Assembly: GCA_023445955.1 (NCBI GenBank)
Contig: JAEXJH010000510.1
Span: 1 to 12,410, forward strand
DNA: 12,410 bases
Source: Pseudomonadota bacterium
GTDB lineage: Bacteria > Pseudomonadota > Alphaproteobacteria > Caulobacterales > Caulobacteraceae
Direction: 5' to 3'
Below, one piece after another: positions 1 through 7,156 of the stretch. The first letter of the stretch is position 1; each line of letters starts with the position of its first letter. The notes under the pieces are model-generated. The model worked only from the letters and a program-made list of their open reading frames with translations, searched no databases and was not told the DNA's origin. A program made the position numbers and the translations under genes.

Positions 1-171
1 GATCCCTTCTTCACCACCAAGGGTGTTGGCAAGGGGACCGGCCTTGGCCTCAGCCAGGTCTACGGTATCGCGCGCCAGGCCGGCGGCACGGTGCGGATCG
101 ACAGCCGCCCCGGCGAAGGCACGACCATCTACATCTATTTGCGCAATACCGACGCCGCTCCAGAGACCTAA
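1..171 (+). CDS. Sensor histidine kinase, C-terminal end (5' cut by window edge)
   Basis: The frame is open from the first base and encodes the last 56 residues of a HATPase_c domain. It shows the F-box (DPFFTTK), the G2 box ([20 protein letters not shown]) and the closing strand pair ([17 protein letters not shown]). These elements bind ATP in histidine kinases; the family autophosphorylates a histidine and passes the phosphate to a receiver aspartate. The sensor, dimerisation helices and N box lie upstream of the window, so the stimulus cannot be told. The frame ends at a TAA at 169-171. Immediately after it, in the same frame, lies a receiver domain with no start codon of its own, so this is probably the kinase half of a hybrid kinase interrupted by a nonsense codon. 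The kinase half itself looks complete at its C-terminus and could still be made. Confidence 0.88.
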   Translation, partial: DPFFTTKGVGKGTGLGLSQVYGIARQAGGTVRIDSRPGEGTTIYIYLRNTDAAPET

Positions 172-564
172 ACTGGCGATGACTTCTCTGCGCTCACGGA
201 CAAGCGCGGCTCGGCTCGGGTCCTGATCGTCGATGACGATCCGGACCTTCGGCGCGTGCTGGCCGCCTCCCTGGAGGCCCTCGCCTACGAAGTACTCGAG
301 GCCAGCAACGGTCCCATGGGCCTGGAACTTGCCGAGACGGCCGGGCCAGACCTGATGATGGTGGACTTCGCGCTGCCGGGCATGAACGGGGCGCAAGTGG
401 CCCAGGCCGCTCGGGAGCGCTGGCCAGACCTGCCGATCGTGTTCGCCAGCGGCTATTCGGACACCGACGCGATCGAACGGGCGGCGATCGACGCGCCCGT
501 GCTGCGAAAGCCCTTCCGCGTCGATCAGCTTCAAGGGGCCTTAGATCAGGCGCTTGGCAGATAG
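172..564 (+). pseudogene. Receiver (REC) domain orphaned from hybrid kinase by in-frame TAA
   Basis: Continuing in the kinase frame past the TAA, codons 172-564 encode a short linker and then a whole receiver domain ending at TAG 562-564. Visible are the acidic pocket (VLIVDDDPDLRR, about 220-252), the phosphoacceptor aspartate (VDFALPGMNG, GAC at 364), the Thr/Ser position (FASGYS) and the conserved lysine (LRKPF). Between the TAA and the acidic pocket there is no ATG, GTG or TTG. The first candidate is GTG at 256, which would remove the essential acidic residues. A free-standing response regulator therefore cannot be translated by normal initiation. The simplest reading is a fused kinase-receiver gene split by one stop codon; stop readthrough or a sequencing error are alternatives. 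The domain has no output domain, as expected for a hybrid-kinase receiver. Confidence 0.8.
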
Positions 565-694
565 CCGATCGAAAACCTTTCTGCCCCCCTCAGACGCGCC
601 AGGCCCGCGACAAATGGTCAGCGCCGCCTTTGGGTTGTGTCGCCGCCACCGCCTGTGAGAAGCTTCAGCGGGACGCAAATCAAGGGGGCGCATC
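565..694. other. Intergenic, likely promoter region of the regulator block
   Basis: There are 130 bases between the receiver stop and the GTG of the XRE-type gene. I see no gene, no clear hairpin-plus-T-run terminator and no convincing -35/-10 pair. The only clear signal is the ribosome-binding stretch near 682-688. Confidence 0.4.
682..688 (+). promoter_or_regulatory. Ribosome binding site deciding the GTG start at 695
   Basis: AAGGGGG lies 6 bases before GTG 695. This fixes the start of the XRE-type regulator at a GTG rather than at the later internal ATGs, and keeps the Gln-rich N-terminus. Confidence 0.6.
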
Positions 695-1141
695 GTGGAC
701 CAACAGCAACAGGACGAGCCGCTACACCCGGTCGACGTTCATGTCGGCGAGCGCGTGCGAATGCGGCGCAAGATGCTGGGCATGAGCCAGGGGACGCTAG
801 GCCTGGCGATGGGCATCAGCTTCCAGCAGATTCAGAAATACGAGCGCGGCGCCAACCGCATCAGCGCCTCCAAGCTCTTCCAAGCCGCCGCCGTGCTTAG
901 CGTGCCGGTTTCGTACTTCTTTGACGGCCTGCCAAGCACCGACGCCGAGCAGCCGGACCAGGAGATCGACCTGCTGCGCAGCGGATTGATCACACGGTTC
1001 CTGAACACCAGCGAGGGGTTGGATTTGGCGAGCCTGTTTCCGAAGATTCACAGCGGCCGGGTCCGTCGTCAGATCCTGGCCATGTGCAAGAGCATGGCCG
1101 ACGCGCCTGACCTCGAAGCGCCTCAAGACCAGGCCGCATGA
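695..1141 (+). CDS. XRE-family helix-turn-helix transcriptional regulator
   Basis: The 148-residue protein carries a Cro/C1-type HTH at about residues 17-75. It includes the family signature [20 protein letters not shown], then the recognition segment [21 protein letters not shown] and the PVSYFFDGL closing motif. The C-terminal half (about 80-148) is helical and charged, and probably dimerises or interacts with partners. This layout of HTH plus a short helical tail is common among Caulobacterales and rhizobial regulators. It is expected to act as a cytoplasmic DNA-binding repressor or activator; its target is unknown. The start is GTG 695 because of the good ribosome site just upstream. The stop TGA overlaps an ATG, and the winged-helix gene begins 6 bases later, so the two are very likely cotranscribed. 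No ligand-binding or protease domain is visible. Confidence 0.85.
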   Translation: MDQQQQDEPLHPVDVHVGERVRMRRKMLGMSQGTLGLAMGISFQQIQKYERGANRISASKLFQAAAVLSVPVSYFFDGLPSTDAEQPDQEIDLLRSGLITRFLNTSEGLDLASLFPKIHSGRVRRQILAMCKSMADAPDLEAPQDQAA

Positions 1142-1147
1142 TCGCCG

Positions 1148-1693
1148 ATGGATCGCCTCGACGGCCCTGACGCGCTTGAACGCGCGACCGTCACGCTGGA
1201 CGCTAGCCTCGCTCCGGCTGGTGGTCATGGCCTCGCCGGCGCACGCCGCGCCACGCGGCTGGCGACCGACTTTCTCCTGCGTTGGGCCGCCATGCTGCTC
1301 GCCAAACACGATGGCGACCTCCTGGAAGGCCTGGTGTGGACCTGCCTGTTCTCGGCCAACACGCGATCGCAAGAGACCTCGGGCCGGATCGCGCCCATGC
1401 CGGTCACGCAGATCGCGGCCTCGCTCCAGCAACCCTTCGAGACCGTCCGAAGGCGGTGCCTGGCCTTGGAACAGAAGGGCTTGGTTCGGCGAACCCGGCA
1501 CGGCTACATCCTCTTGGCCCTCGAACACCCCTCCGCCGAGTTCGACGCCGAAGAGGCCGAGCGCTGCGTCCAGATCCGACGCTTCCTTCGCGCCCTCAAG
1601 GCAGCGGGCGTCGCACTTCCGCTTCAGAGTCCACACGGCAATGCGACCTTGCTCTCCGAAGCGATGTCTTCGAAGCTTCAGGCCAGGATGTGA
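1148..1693 (+). CDS. Predicted winged-helix DNA-binding protein
   Basis: This 181-residue protein contains a probable winged helix at about residues 84-122. MPVTQIAASLQQPFETVRRR looks like helices 2-3 of a MarR/GntR-like fold, and CLALEQKGLVRRTRHGYIL looks like the following helix and wing. The N-terminal about 80 residues include an amphipathic helical stretch (TDFLLRWAAMLLAKHDGDLL) that may dimerise. The C-terminus has a charged helix (AEEAERCVQIRRFLRALKAAG). I cannot assign a named family. The ATG lies 6 bases after the XRE-type gene's stop, suggesting translational coupling and a shared regulatory job. The effector and target are unknown. A reading frame on the other strand across this locus is a codon-bias shadow and lacks any recognisable fold. 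Confidence 0.72.
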   Translation: MDRLDGPDALERATVTLDASLAPAGGHGLAGARRATRLATDFLLRWAAMLLAKHDGDLLEGLVWTCLFSANTRSQETSGRIAPMPVTQIAASLQQPFETVRRRCLALEQKGLVRRTRHGYILLALEHPSAEFDAEEAERCVQIRRFLRALKAAGVALPLQSPHGNATLLSEAMSSKLQARM

Positions 1694-1711
1694 ACCATCA
1701 GCGGGTGGCGG

Positions 1712-1981
1712 ATGAAGGTCGAGCTTCCCAAGGAACTTCAGGAAGCGGCTCAGGCCGTGGCCGAAGAACTAGGCGTGTCGGTAGAGGCGCTTGTGATCGA
1801 CACCCTGTCCGAACGCGTCCGGACATGGAGCTTCTTCAAGGCGAGAGCCGGTCGCGCTCCGTCGGGCTCCCTCATCGCGTTTCTCGACGGCGCGCCCGAT
1901 CGCCCGCCCTTGGAGAGCGACGAGATTCCGGCCGATGTCGTCGCCCGCCTGGCGCGGAAGACACCGGACCGCTTCTCCTAG
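1712..1981 (+). CDS. Small protein with ribbon-helix-helix-like N-terminus
   Basis: The protein has 89 residues. The N-terminal about 40 residues follow the ribbon-helix-helix pattern: a short strand (MKVELPKEL), helix A (QEAAQAVAEELG), a turn with S/V, then helix B (VEALVIDTLSERVRTW). This is typical of CopG/ParD-like antitoxins and small repressors. The C-terminal half (SDEIPADVVARLARKTPDRF) could be a toxin-binding or tail segment. No toxin gene lies beside it: the neighbours are a winged-helix protein 18 bases upstream and a Crp/Fnr-type regulator downstream. The RHH assignment is inference from pattern, not a strong motif match. A plain hypothetical protein is the alternative. The start ATG follows a G-rich stretch that may serve as a weak ribosome site. 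Confidence 0.6.
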   Translation: MKVELPKELQEAAQAVAEELGVSVEALVIDTLSERVRTWSFFKARAGRAPSGSLIAFLDGAPDRPPLESDEIPADVVARLARKTPDRFS

Positions 1982-2062
1982 GCGCCCCCGCGCCCTCATT
2001 TCATGGCTCCGCTTGCACGTCGAGCGTGAGCAGGCTCTTCTACTTTCGTCGTCGAGGGACGT

Positions 2063-2070
2063 GAGAGGAG
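2063..2070 (+). promoter_or_regulatory. Ribosome binding site deciding the TTG start at 2078
   Basis: GAGAGGAG sits 7 bases before TTG 2078. It is the best ribosome site in the regulator block and supports the unusual TTG start of the Crp/Fnr-type gene. Confidence 0.65.
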
Positions 2071-2077
2071 ACGACAC

Positions 2078-2899
2078 TTGACCACCCGCAGAACGGCAGC
2101 GGCGCGGCCGGCCGCCAGCGCCCCGTCCGAGGTCTTGGATAACGACCTGCTGGACACTCTTCTCGAAGCTCCGCGCTGGTTTGATCGAGAGGCGACCTTG
2201 CCTTGCGCGCCCGACCACGCGTTCAGGGTCGAGGAGGGCTGGACCGCCATGGTCAAAGAGGGCGCGGCGGGCGCTCAGGTCATCAGCTTCTTTCTCCCGG
2301 GCGATCTCGTCGGGTTCGATCTGGCCTCGACGCCGCTCATCGGCGCGCGGCTCGTGGCGCTGACGCCCGCGCGCCTTCGCCTATCGCGCGCCCGGGCCCG
2401 GCAAGACATCGTCCAGCACCCGTCCTTGGTCAGGCTGATCGCCGGTCACAACCTTGCCCACCACAAGCGCTTGCAGAGCCACATCTTCCGGCTCGGCGCC
2501 ATGTCGGCGCTTCAGCGTATGGCCGATCTCTATCTGGAACTCTACGAGCGCCTGGGCGGCCGAGCCGTTGTCGGGCGGCCAGGCGTCGATCTCCCCCTGC
2601 GCCAGGAGACCATCGCCAGGGCCCTGGGGCTGAGCCTTGTCCATGTCAATCGCACCGGCTTGTCGCTTAAAGCCGCGAACGCCGCCTACGTCGACCGCGG
2701 CCGCCTCTTCGTGCCGGAACTGGCCGCTCTGCGCGCCATCGCCCAAAGCGGCGCGGTCATCCCGGCCGATCCAGACGATCGCGCTGGCGCTGAAGCCGCG
2801 GAGCCGGCAGAGGGGTCGCAGGGACGAGCCGCCATCGCCGGCCAGCCGCGCTGGGAAAGCCGCTATCCGCATCATGGGGAAGCGGCGCTCGCCTCTTAA
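2078..2899 (+). CDS. Crp/Fnr-family transcriptional regulator
   Basis: This 273-residue protein has the two-domain Crp/Fnr layout. The cyclic-nucleotide-binding-like beta roll spans about residues 20-110 with the turn ISFFLPGDLVGFDL (69-82). A long dimer helix follows (about 110-160, ending in LQRMADLYLELYERLG). The C-terminal HTH (about 172-215) reads LPLRQETIARALGLSLVHVNRT and then a wing with YVDRGRLFVPEL. The HTH and wing fit FixK/FNR-like regulators. The N-terminal cysteine cluster of oxygen-sensing FNR is absent (one Cys at 43), and the cAMP-binding Arg/Ser signature of true CRP is not evident. It is therefore not a classical oxygen or cAMP sensor. The last about 45 residues are a low-complexity Ala/Glu/Arg-rich tail beyond the usual end. 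It starts at TTG 2078 with a strong ribosome site, 96 bases after the preceding gene. Confidence 0.85.
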   Translation: MTTRRTAAARPAASAPSEVLDNDLLDTLLEAPRWFDREATLPCAPDHAFRVEEGWTAMVKEGAAGAQVISFFLPGDLVGFDLASTPLIGARLVALTPARLRLSRARARQDIVQHPSLVRLIAGHNLAHHKRLQSHIFRLGAMSALQRMADLYLELYERLGGRAVVGRPGVDLPLRQETIARALGLSLVHVNRTGLSLKAANAAYVDRGRLFVPELAALRAIAQSGAVIPADPDDRAGAEAAEPAEGSQGRAAIAGQPRWESRYPHHGEAALAS

Positions 2900-2919
2900 G
2901 TCCCTGGTAAGAATCGGGG

Positions 2920-3279
2920 ATGCTTTTGCTGCAAATGCCCTGGTTCTTGAAACAATCCCCCGAAACGTTGGCCGCGCTGAAGGAGGCCGAAGCCTTCGCC
3001 GAGTGGTTCCACGCCAAGGCCGGGAAGGAGCAGGATTTCGCGGACCTGCTCGTGGGGCGCACGATGGCCAAGATCCAGCAGGATCGGCGCGACGTGCGAA
3101 CCGCCATGCGCGAGCGCGGGTGGTCGGCTCGCGACTACGTCATCTGGATCGCCTCACGCGAGGCCCATGCGCTCGTCTTGGAAATGTCCCGCCACCCCGG
3201 CGACGCCGTCGAAGCGCTGAGACGACTCTTTGAGCTGTGCTCGCTCGAGCTTTTGCGGTCAGGCTCTGACCAGGGCTGA
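2920..3279 (+). CDS. Hypothetical protein, helical, unknown function
   Basis: This 119-residue protein has no family I recognise. It is mostly predicted helix, with charged and aromatic segments: SPETLAALKEAEAFAEWFHAK, RTMAKIQQDRRDVRTAMRER, then a WSARDYVIWIASREAHALVL stretch. It has no signal peptide or membrane span and is probably cytoplasmic. It begins 20 bases after the Crp/Fnr-type gene on the same strand, so it may be its cotranscribed partner. The ribosome site is poor: GGGG abuts ATG 2920, and a second in-frame ATG at 2935 is equally weak. Codon use resembles its neighbours and the frame is clean, which argues for a real gene. Its 3' end overlaps an opposite-strand relic frame. Confidence 0.6.
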   Translation: MLLLQMPWFLKQSPETLAALKEAEAFAEWFHAKAGKEQDFADLLVGRTMAKIQQDRRDVRTAMRERGWSARDYVIWIASREAHALVLEMSRHPGDAVEALRRLFELCSLELLRSGSDQG

Positions 3280-3488
3280 ACTTAACGAGGAGCGCGCCTC
3301 GCTCAGCCAGATTAGGCCGATGACGGCGGCGCACGCGATGTCGGTCTGTCCTTCATAGGGGTGTTCGGGCAGACAAGCCTTGAGGTGAGTTTCAGCCCAG
3401 CGGTGAACCGCTACTAGGGATGCTCGCCATCAGAGCGTGCTGGTTTCGTTCCATTTAGCGTATTCTGGCGAACAAACCTTGAGGTGAG
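3280..3488. other. Intergenic/relic segment ending at the cusB break
   Basis: These 209 bases hold no convincing gene and are less GC-rich than the flanks. They contain two diverged copies of a short segment, listed separately as a repeat. On the minus strand a start-less frame (about 3259-3430) reads RWAETHLKACLPEHPYEGQT and continues to a TGA, which looks protein-like and may be a remnant of a lost gene. The right edge abuts cusB codons with no homology to cusB upstream, so it is a probable recombination junction. Confidence 0.5.
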
Positions 3489-3509
3489 CCCTCCGAGGCG
3501 GTGATCCGC
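3373..3509. repeat. Pair of imperfect direct repeats about 99 bases apart
   Basis: The segment ACAAGCCTTGAGGTGAG at 3373-3389 recurs with one mismatch at 3472-3488. Weaker similarity continues on both sides, for example GCGGTGAACCGC at 3400-3411 against GCGGTGATCCGC at 3498-3509. On the minus strand the copies read in the same phase as HLKACLPEH and HLKVCSPEY, so they may be paralogous coding fragments rather than a mobile-element end. The second copy ends exactly where cusB similarity begins. Confidence 0.55.
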
Positions 3510-4001
3510 ACGGGCGCGCGCAACATGGTGATGCTCGCCTCCGGCAGCGGGCGCTACCAGGCCGTCGAGGTTCGGACCGGGCGCGAGGCTGGCGGCCGGA
3601 CGGAAGTCCTGGCTGGGCTGTCTTCTGGTCAGAAGGTCATCGCGTCGGGCCAGTTCCTGATCGACTCCGAGGCCAGCTTGGCAGGCTTGCAGGTTCAGCC
3701 GCTTCCGGCGTCGGGTCCTTCGACCTCGCCGAGCGACATGACCATGGCCAAGCCCACGGCGGCGGCCAAGCCGGCCCTGGCCGAAGCCACCGGCCGCGTC
3801 GAGCAGGTTTCCAAGGACGGCGTCACCCTGTCCCACGGTCCCGTGCCCGCCATCGGCTGGCCGGCCATGACCATGACCTTCCGCGCCGACCCGATGCTGC
3901 TGAAGGGCTTGAAGGTCGGCGACCAGGTCAGCTTCGCCTTCGATCCGCCGCCCGCCGATCCGACCATCCGGCGCATCGCCAAGATCGGCGGTGGCGCATG
4001 A
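3489..4001 (+). pseudogene. cusB: CusB-type RND adaptor, 5'-truncated, with C-terminal CusF-like domain
   Basis: The frame encodes only the C-terminal part of a heavy-metal RND periplasmic adaptor. [19 protein letters not shown] and the following [22 protein letters not shown] to [12 protein letters not shown] match the membrane-proximal end of CusB. A Pro/Ala linker and a CusF-like copper domain follow. In that domain H112, W120, M123 and M125 (counted from GTG 3501) keep the H-x7-W-x2-M-x-M spacing of CusF. A TGA at 3480-3482 closes the frame on the left. The signal peptide, coiled-coil hairpin, lipoyl and most of the barrel are missing: about 170 residues remain of a usual 400-500. If translated from GTG 3501 the product would stay in the cytoplasm. 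Its last codons overlap the cusA start (ATGA), so its translation could still drive cusA. Confidence 0.85.
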
Positions 4002-7000
4002 TCGCCGCCCTGATCCGCTGGTCGGTCGCCAACCGCTTCTTCGTGCTACTGGGCGCTCTGGCGCTGATCGTGGCCGGCGGCCTCTCCGTACGCTCGACCT
4101 CGATCGACGCCTTGCCCGACCTCTCCGACACCCAGGTGATCATCCGCACCAGCTATCCGGGCCAGGCCCCGCAGTTGGTCGAGAACCAGGTCGCCTATCC
4201 GCTGGCCACCACCATGCTCTCGGTGCCGGGGGCCAAGACCGTGCGCGGTTACTCGTTCTTCGGCGACAGCTTCGTCTACGTGATCTTCGACGACAGGACC
4301 GACCTCTACTGGGCTCGCTCGCGGGTCCTGGAGTACCTCAACCAGGTGCAGTCACGCCTCCCGGAAAGCGCCCGTCCGGCCCTGGGTCCCGACGCCACCG
4401 GGGTCGGCTGGGTTTACGAATACGCCTTGGTCGACAAGACCGGCGGCCACGACCTCAGCCAGCTACGCTCCTTGCAGGACTGGTTCCTGCGCTATGAGCT
4501 GAAGACCCTGCCGGGCGTGGCCGAGGTCTCGGCGATCGGCGGCATGGCCCGCCAGTACCAGGTCGTGCTCGATCCCCAGAAGCTGGCCAGCTACGGGGTC
4601 ACCCACCAGCAGGTGGTCGCCGCCCTGAAGGGCGCCAACGCCGAGGCCGGCGGCTCGGTTCTGGAACTGGGCGAGGCCGAATACATGGTCCGCGCCACCG
4701 GCTATCTGAAGACGATCGAGGACTTCCAGGCCGTGCCGCTGAGGACGGCGGCCGGCGGGGTCCCGGTGCGTCTCGGCGACGTGGCCACGATCCAGGTCGG
4801 CCCGGAGATGCGGCGCGGCATCGCCGAACTGAACGGCCAAGGCGAGGTCGCCGGCGGCGTGGTGATCCTGCGCTCGGGCGAAAACGCCCGCACCACCATC
4901 GCGGCGGTGAAGGCCAAGCTGACCGAGCTGAAGAAGAGCCTGCCGCCCGGCGTCGAAGTGGTCACCACCTACGACCGCTCGGGCCTGATCGACCGCGCCG
5001 TCCATAATCTGACCGGCAAGCTGCTGGAGGAGTTCCTGGTCGTCGCCCTGGTCTGCGCCCTGTTCCTGGGCCATCTGCGCTCGGCGCTGGTGGCGATCAT
5101 CTCCCTGCCGCTGGGTGTGCTGGCCGCCTTCCTGGTCATGAAGAGCCAGGGCGTGGACGCCAACATCATGTCGCTGGGCGGCATCGCGATCGCCATCGGG
5201 GCCATGGTCGACGCGGCCGTGGTGATGATCGAGAACGCCCACAAGAAGCTGGAGCGCTGGGCGCATGAGCACCCAGGCGAGACGCTGGACGGAGAGACCC
5301 GCTGGACGGTGATCACCGAGGCCGCCGCCGAGGTCGGTCCGGCGCTGTTCTTCAGCCTTCTGATCATCACCCTGTCGTTCATCCCGGTCTTCACCCTGCA
5401 AGCGCAGGAAGGCAGGCTCTTCCGCCCGCTGGCCTTCACCAAGACCTACGCCATGGCTGCGGCGGCCATCCTGTCGGTGACCCTGATCCCGGTCCTGATG
5501 GGCTATTTGATCCGTGGCCGCATCCCCGACGAGGCGGCCAATCCCATCAACCGCGCGCTCACGGCGGCCTATCGCCCGCTGCTGGACCGCGTAATGCGTC
5601 GCCCCAGGACCACGCTGCTGGTCGCCCTGCTGGCCTTCGCGACCACAGCTTGGCCGCTCGCCCATCTGGGGGCTGAGTTCATGCCCAGCATGGACGAAGG
5701 CGACCTGCTCTACATGCCCTCGGCCCTGCCGGGGCTGTCGGCGGCCAAGGCCGGACAGCTGCTCCAGCAGACCGATCGGATGATCAAGACCGTGCCGGAG
5801 GTCGAGAGCGTGTTCGGCAAGGCCGGCCGCGCCGAAAGCGCCACCGATCCGGCCCCGCTGGAAATGTTCGAGACCACGATCCGCTTCAAGCCGCGCGACC
5901 AATGGCGGCCGGGCATGACGCCCGACAAGCTGGTGGCCGAACTCGACCAGCGCGTTCGCGTGCCCGGCGTGACCAATGTCTGGGTGCCGCCGATCCGCAA
6001 TCGCATCGACATGCTGGCCACCGGCATCAAGAGCCCGATCGGGGTCAAGGTGTCAGGCGCGAACCTCGCCGAGCTGGACCGGATCGCCCGCGAGGTGGAG
6101 GGCGTGGCCAAGAGCGTGCCGGGCGTCAGTTCGGCCCTGGCCGAGCGGCGGACCGGCGGGCGCTATGTCGATGTCCGCATCGATCGGGCCGCCGCCGCGC
6201 GGTTCGGGCTCAATATCGACGACGTCCAATCGATCGTTTCCGGCGCCATCGGCGGCGAGACCATCGGCCAGACGGTCGAGGGCCTGGCCCGCTATCCGAT
6301 CAGCGTCCGCTATCCGCGCGAACTGAGGGACAGCCTGGAGGGCCTGCGGGCCCTGCCGATCCTCACCCCTGGCGGCGCGCAGATCACCCTGGGCACGGTG
6401 GCGCAGGTCGAGATCGCCGACGGGCCGCCGATGCTCAAGAGCGAGAACGGCCGGCCCACCACCTGGGTCTATGTCGACGTGCGGGGCCGCGACCTGGCCT
6501 CGGTGGTCGGCGACCTGCGCCAGGCCGTCGGCCAGAAGGTCAGGCTGTCGCCCGGCGTCAGCCTCTCCTACTCCGGCCAGTTCGAGTATCTGCAACGGGC
6601 CGCCGACCGATTGAAGATCGTCGTGCCGGCCACCCTGCTGATCATCTTCGTCTTGCTCTACGTGATCTTCCGTCGCTTCGACGAAGCGGGACTGATCATG
6701 GCCACCCTACCCTTCGCCCTGACCGGCGGGATCTGGACGCTCTATCTGGCGGGCTTCCACCAGTCGGTGGCCACCGGCGTCGGGTTCATCGCCCTAGCCG
6801 GGGTCTCAGCCGAGTTCGGGGTGGTGATGCTGATCTATCTCAAGCACGCTATGGAGGCCTTGGGCCCCGATCCGTCGCCCGCCCAAGTCGAAGCCGCGGT
6901 TCGCGAAGGCGCCCTACTGCGCGTGCGGCCCAAGGCCATGACCGTGGCGGTGATCCTGGCGGGCCTGGCCCCCATTCTCTGGGGCCACGGCGCCGGCTCC

Positions 7001-7144
7001 GAAGTGATGAGCCGCATCGCCGCCCCGATGATTGGCGGCATGCTCACCGCGCCGCTGCTGTCGATGTTCGTGATCCCGGCCGGCTATCTGCTGCTGCGCC
7101 GCCGGCAGGCCCGAACCGCCCCCTTCGCTTCCACCTCAGCCTAA
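3998..7144 (+). CDS. cusA: CusA-type Cu(I)/Ag(I) heavy-metal RND efflux pump
   Basis: The 1048-residue protein is full length for the HME-RND family. It is an inner-membrane trimeric proton antiporter moving metal from periplasm or inner membrane into an adaptor/outer-membrane channel. Visible are TM1 ([17 protein letters not shown]), the porter domain, a second transmembrane block, and the closing [20 protein letters not shown]. The methionine triad that binds Cu(I)/Ag(I) in E. coli CusA is present at the same residue numbers (M573, M623, M672). The proton-relay aspartate D405 sits in [20 protein letters not shown]. These support copper/silver rather than Zn/Co/Cd (CzcA) specificity. The start ATG overlaps the cusB-remnant stop. 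The cusF ribosome site begins at the cusA stop, giving a tight operon. Its adaptor partner here is broken and no cusC is in view. Confidence 0.96.
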   Translation: MIAALIRWSVANRFFVLLGALALIVAGGLSVRSTSIDALPDLSDTQVIIRTSYPGQAPQLVENQVAYPLATTMLSVPGAKTVRGYSFFGDSFVYVIFDDRTDLYWARSRVLEYLNQVQSRLPESARPALGPDATGVGWVYEYALVDKTGGHDLSQLRSLQDWFLRYELKTLPGVAEVSAIGGMARQYQVVLDPQKLASYGVTHQQVVAALKGANAEAGGSVLELGEAEYMVRATGYLKTIEDFQAVPLRTAAGGVPVRLGDVATIQVGPEMRRGIAELNGQGEVAGGVVILRSGENARTTIAAVKAKLTELKKSLPPGVEVVTTYDRSGLIDRAVHNLTGKLLEEFLVVALVCALFLGHLRSALVAIISLPLGVLAAFLVMKSQGVDANIMSLGGIAIAIGAMVDAAVVMIENAHKKLERWAHEHPGETLDGETRWTVITEAAAEVGPALFFSLLIITLSFIPVFTLQAQEGRLFRPLAFTKTYAMAAAAILSVTLIPVLMGYLIRGRIPDEAANPINRALTAAYRPLLDRVMRRPRTTLLVALLAFATTAWPLAHLGAEFMPSMDEGDLLYMPSALPGLSAAKAGQLLQQTDRMIKTVPEVESVFGKAGRAESATDPAPLEMFETTIRFKPRDQWRPGMTPDKLVAELDQRVRVPGVTNVWVPPIRNRIDMLATGIKSPIGVKVSGANLAELDRIAREVEGVAKSVPGVSSALAERRTGGRYVDVRIDRAAAARFGLNIDDVQSIVSGAIGGETIGQTVEGLARYPISVRYPRELRDSLEGLRALPILTPGGAQITLGTVAQVEIADGPPMLKSENGRPTTWVYVDVRGRDLASVVGDLRQAVGQKVRLSPGVSLSYSGQFEYLQRAADRLKIVVPATLLIIFVLLYVIFRRFDEAGLIMATLPFALTGGIWTLYLAGFHQSVATGVGFIALAGVSAEFGVVMLIYLKHAMEALGPDPSPAQVEAAVREGALLRVRPKAMTVAVILAGLAPILWGHGAGSEVMSRIAAPMIGGMLTAPLLSMFVIPAGYLLLRRRQARTAPFASTSA

Positions 7145-7156
7145 GGAGATTAGCTG

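Noticed and set aside
797..1636. 279-residue minus-strand frame over the XRE and winged-helix genes
   Set aside because: The plus-strand genes have clear HTH motifs and ribosome sites; this frame shows neither.
3400..3411. Palindrome GCGGTGAACCGC as an operator
   Set aside because: Short GC-rich palindromes are common here, and the matching site at 3498-3509 lies in cusB codons, so the match is likely fortuitous beyond the repeat core.
4463..5902. 479-residue minus-strand open frame inside cusA
   Set aside because: It is exactly antisense to conserved cusA codons, rich in Gly, Asp, Gln, His and Arg with no fold, and is the usual shadow of GC-rich third positions.
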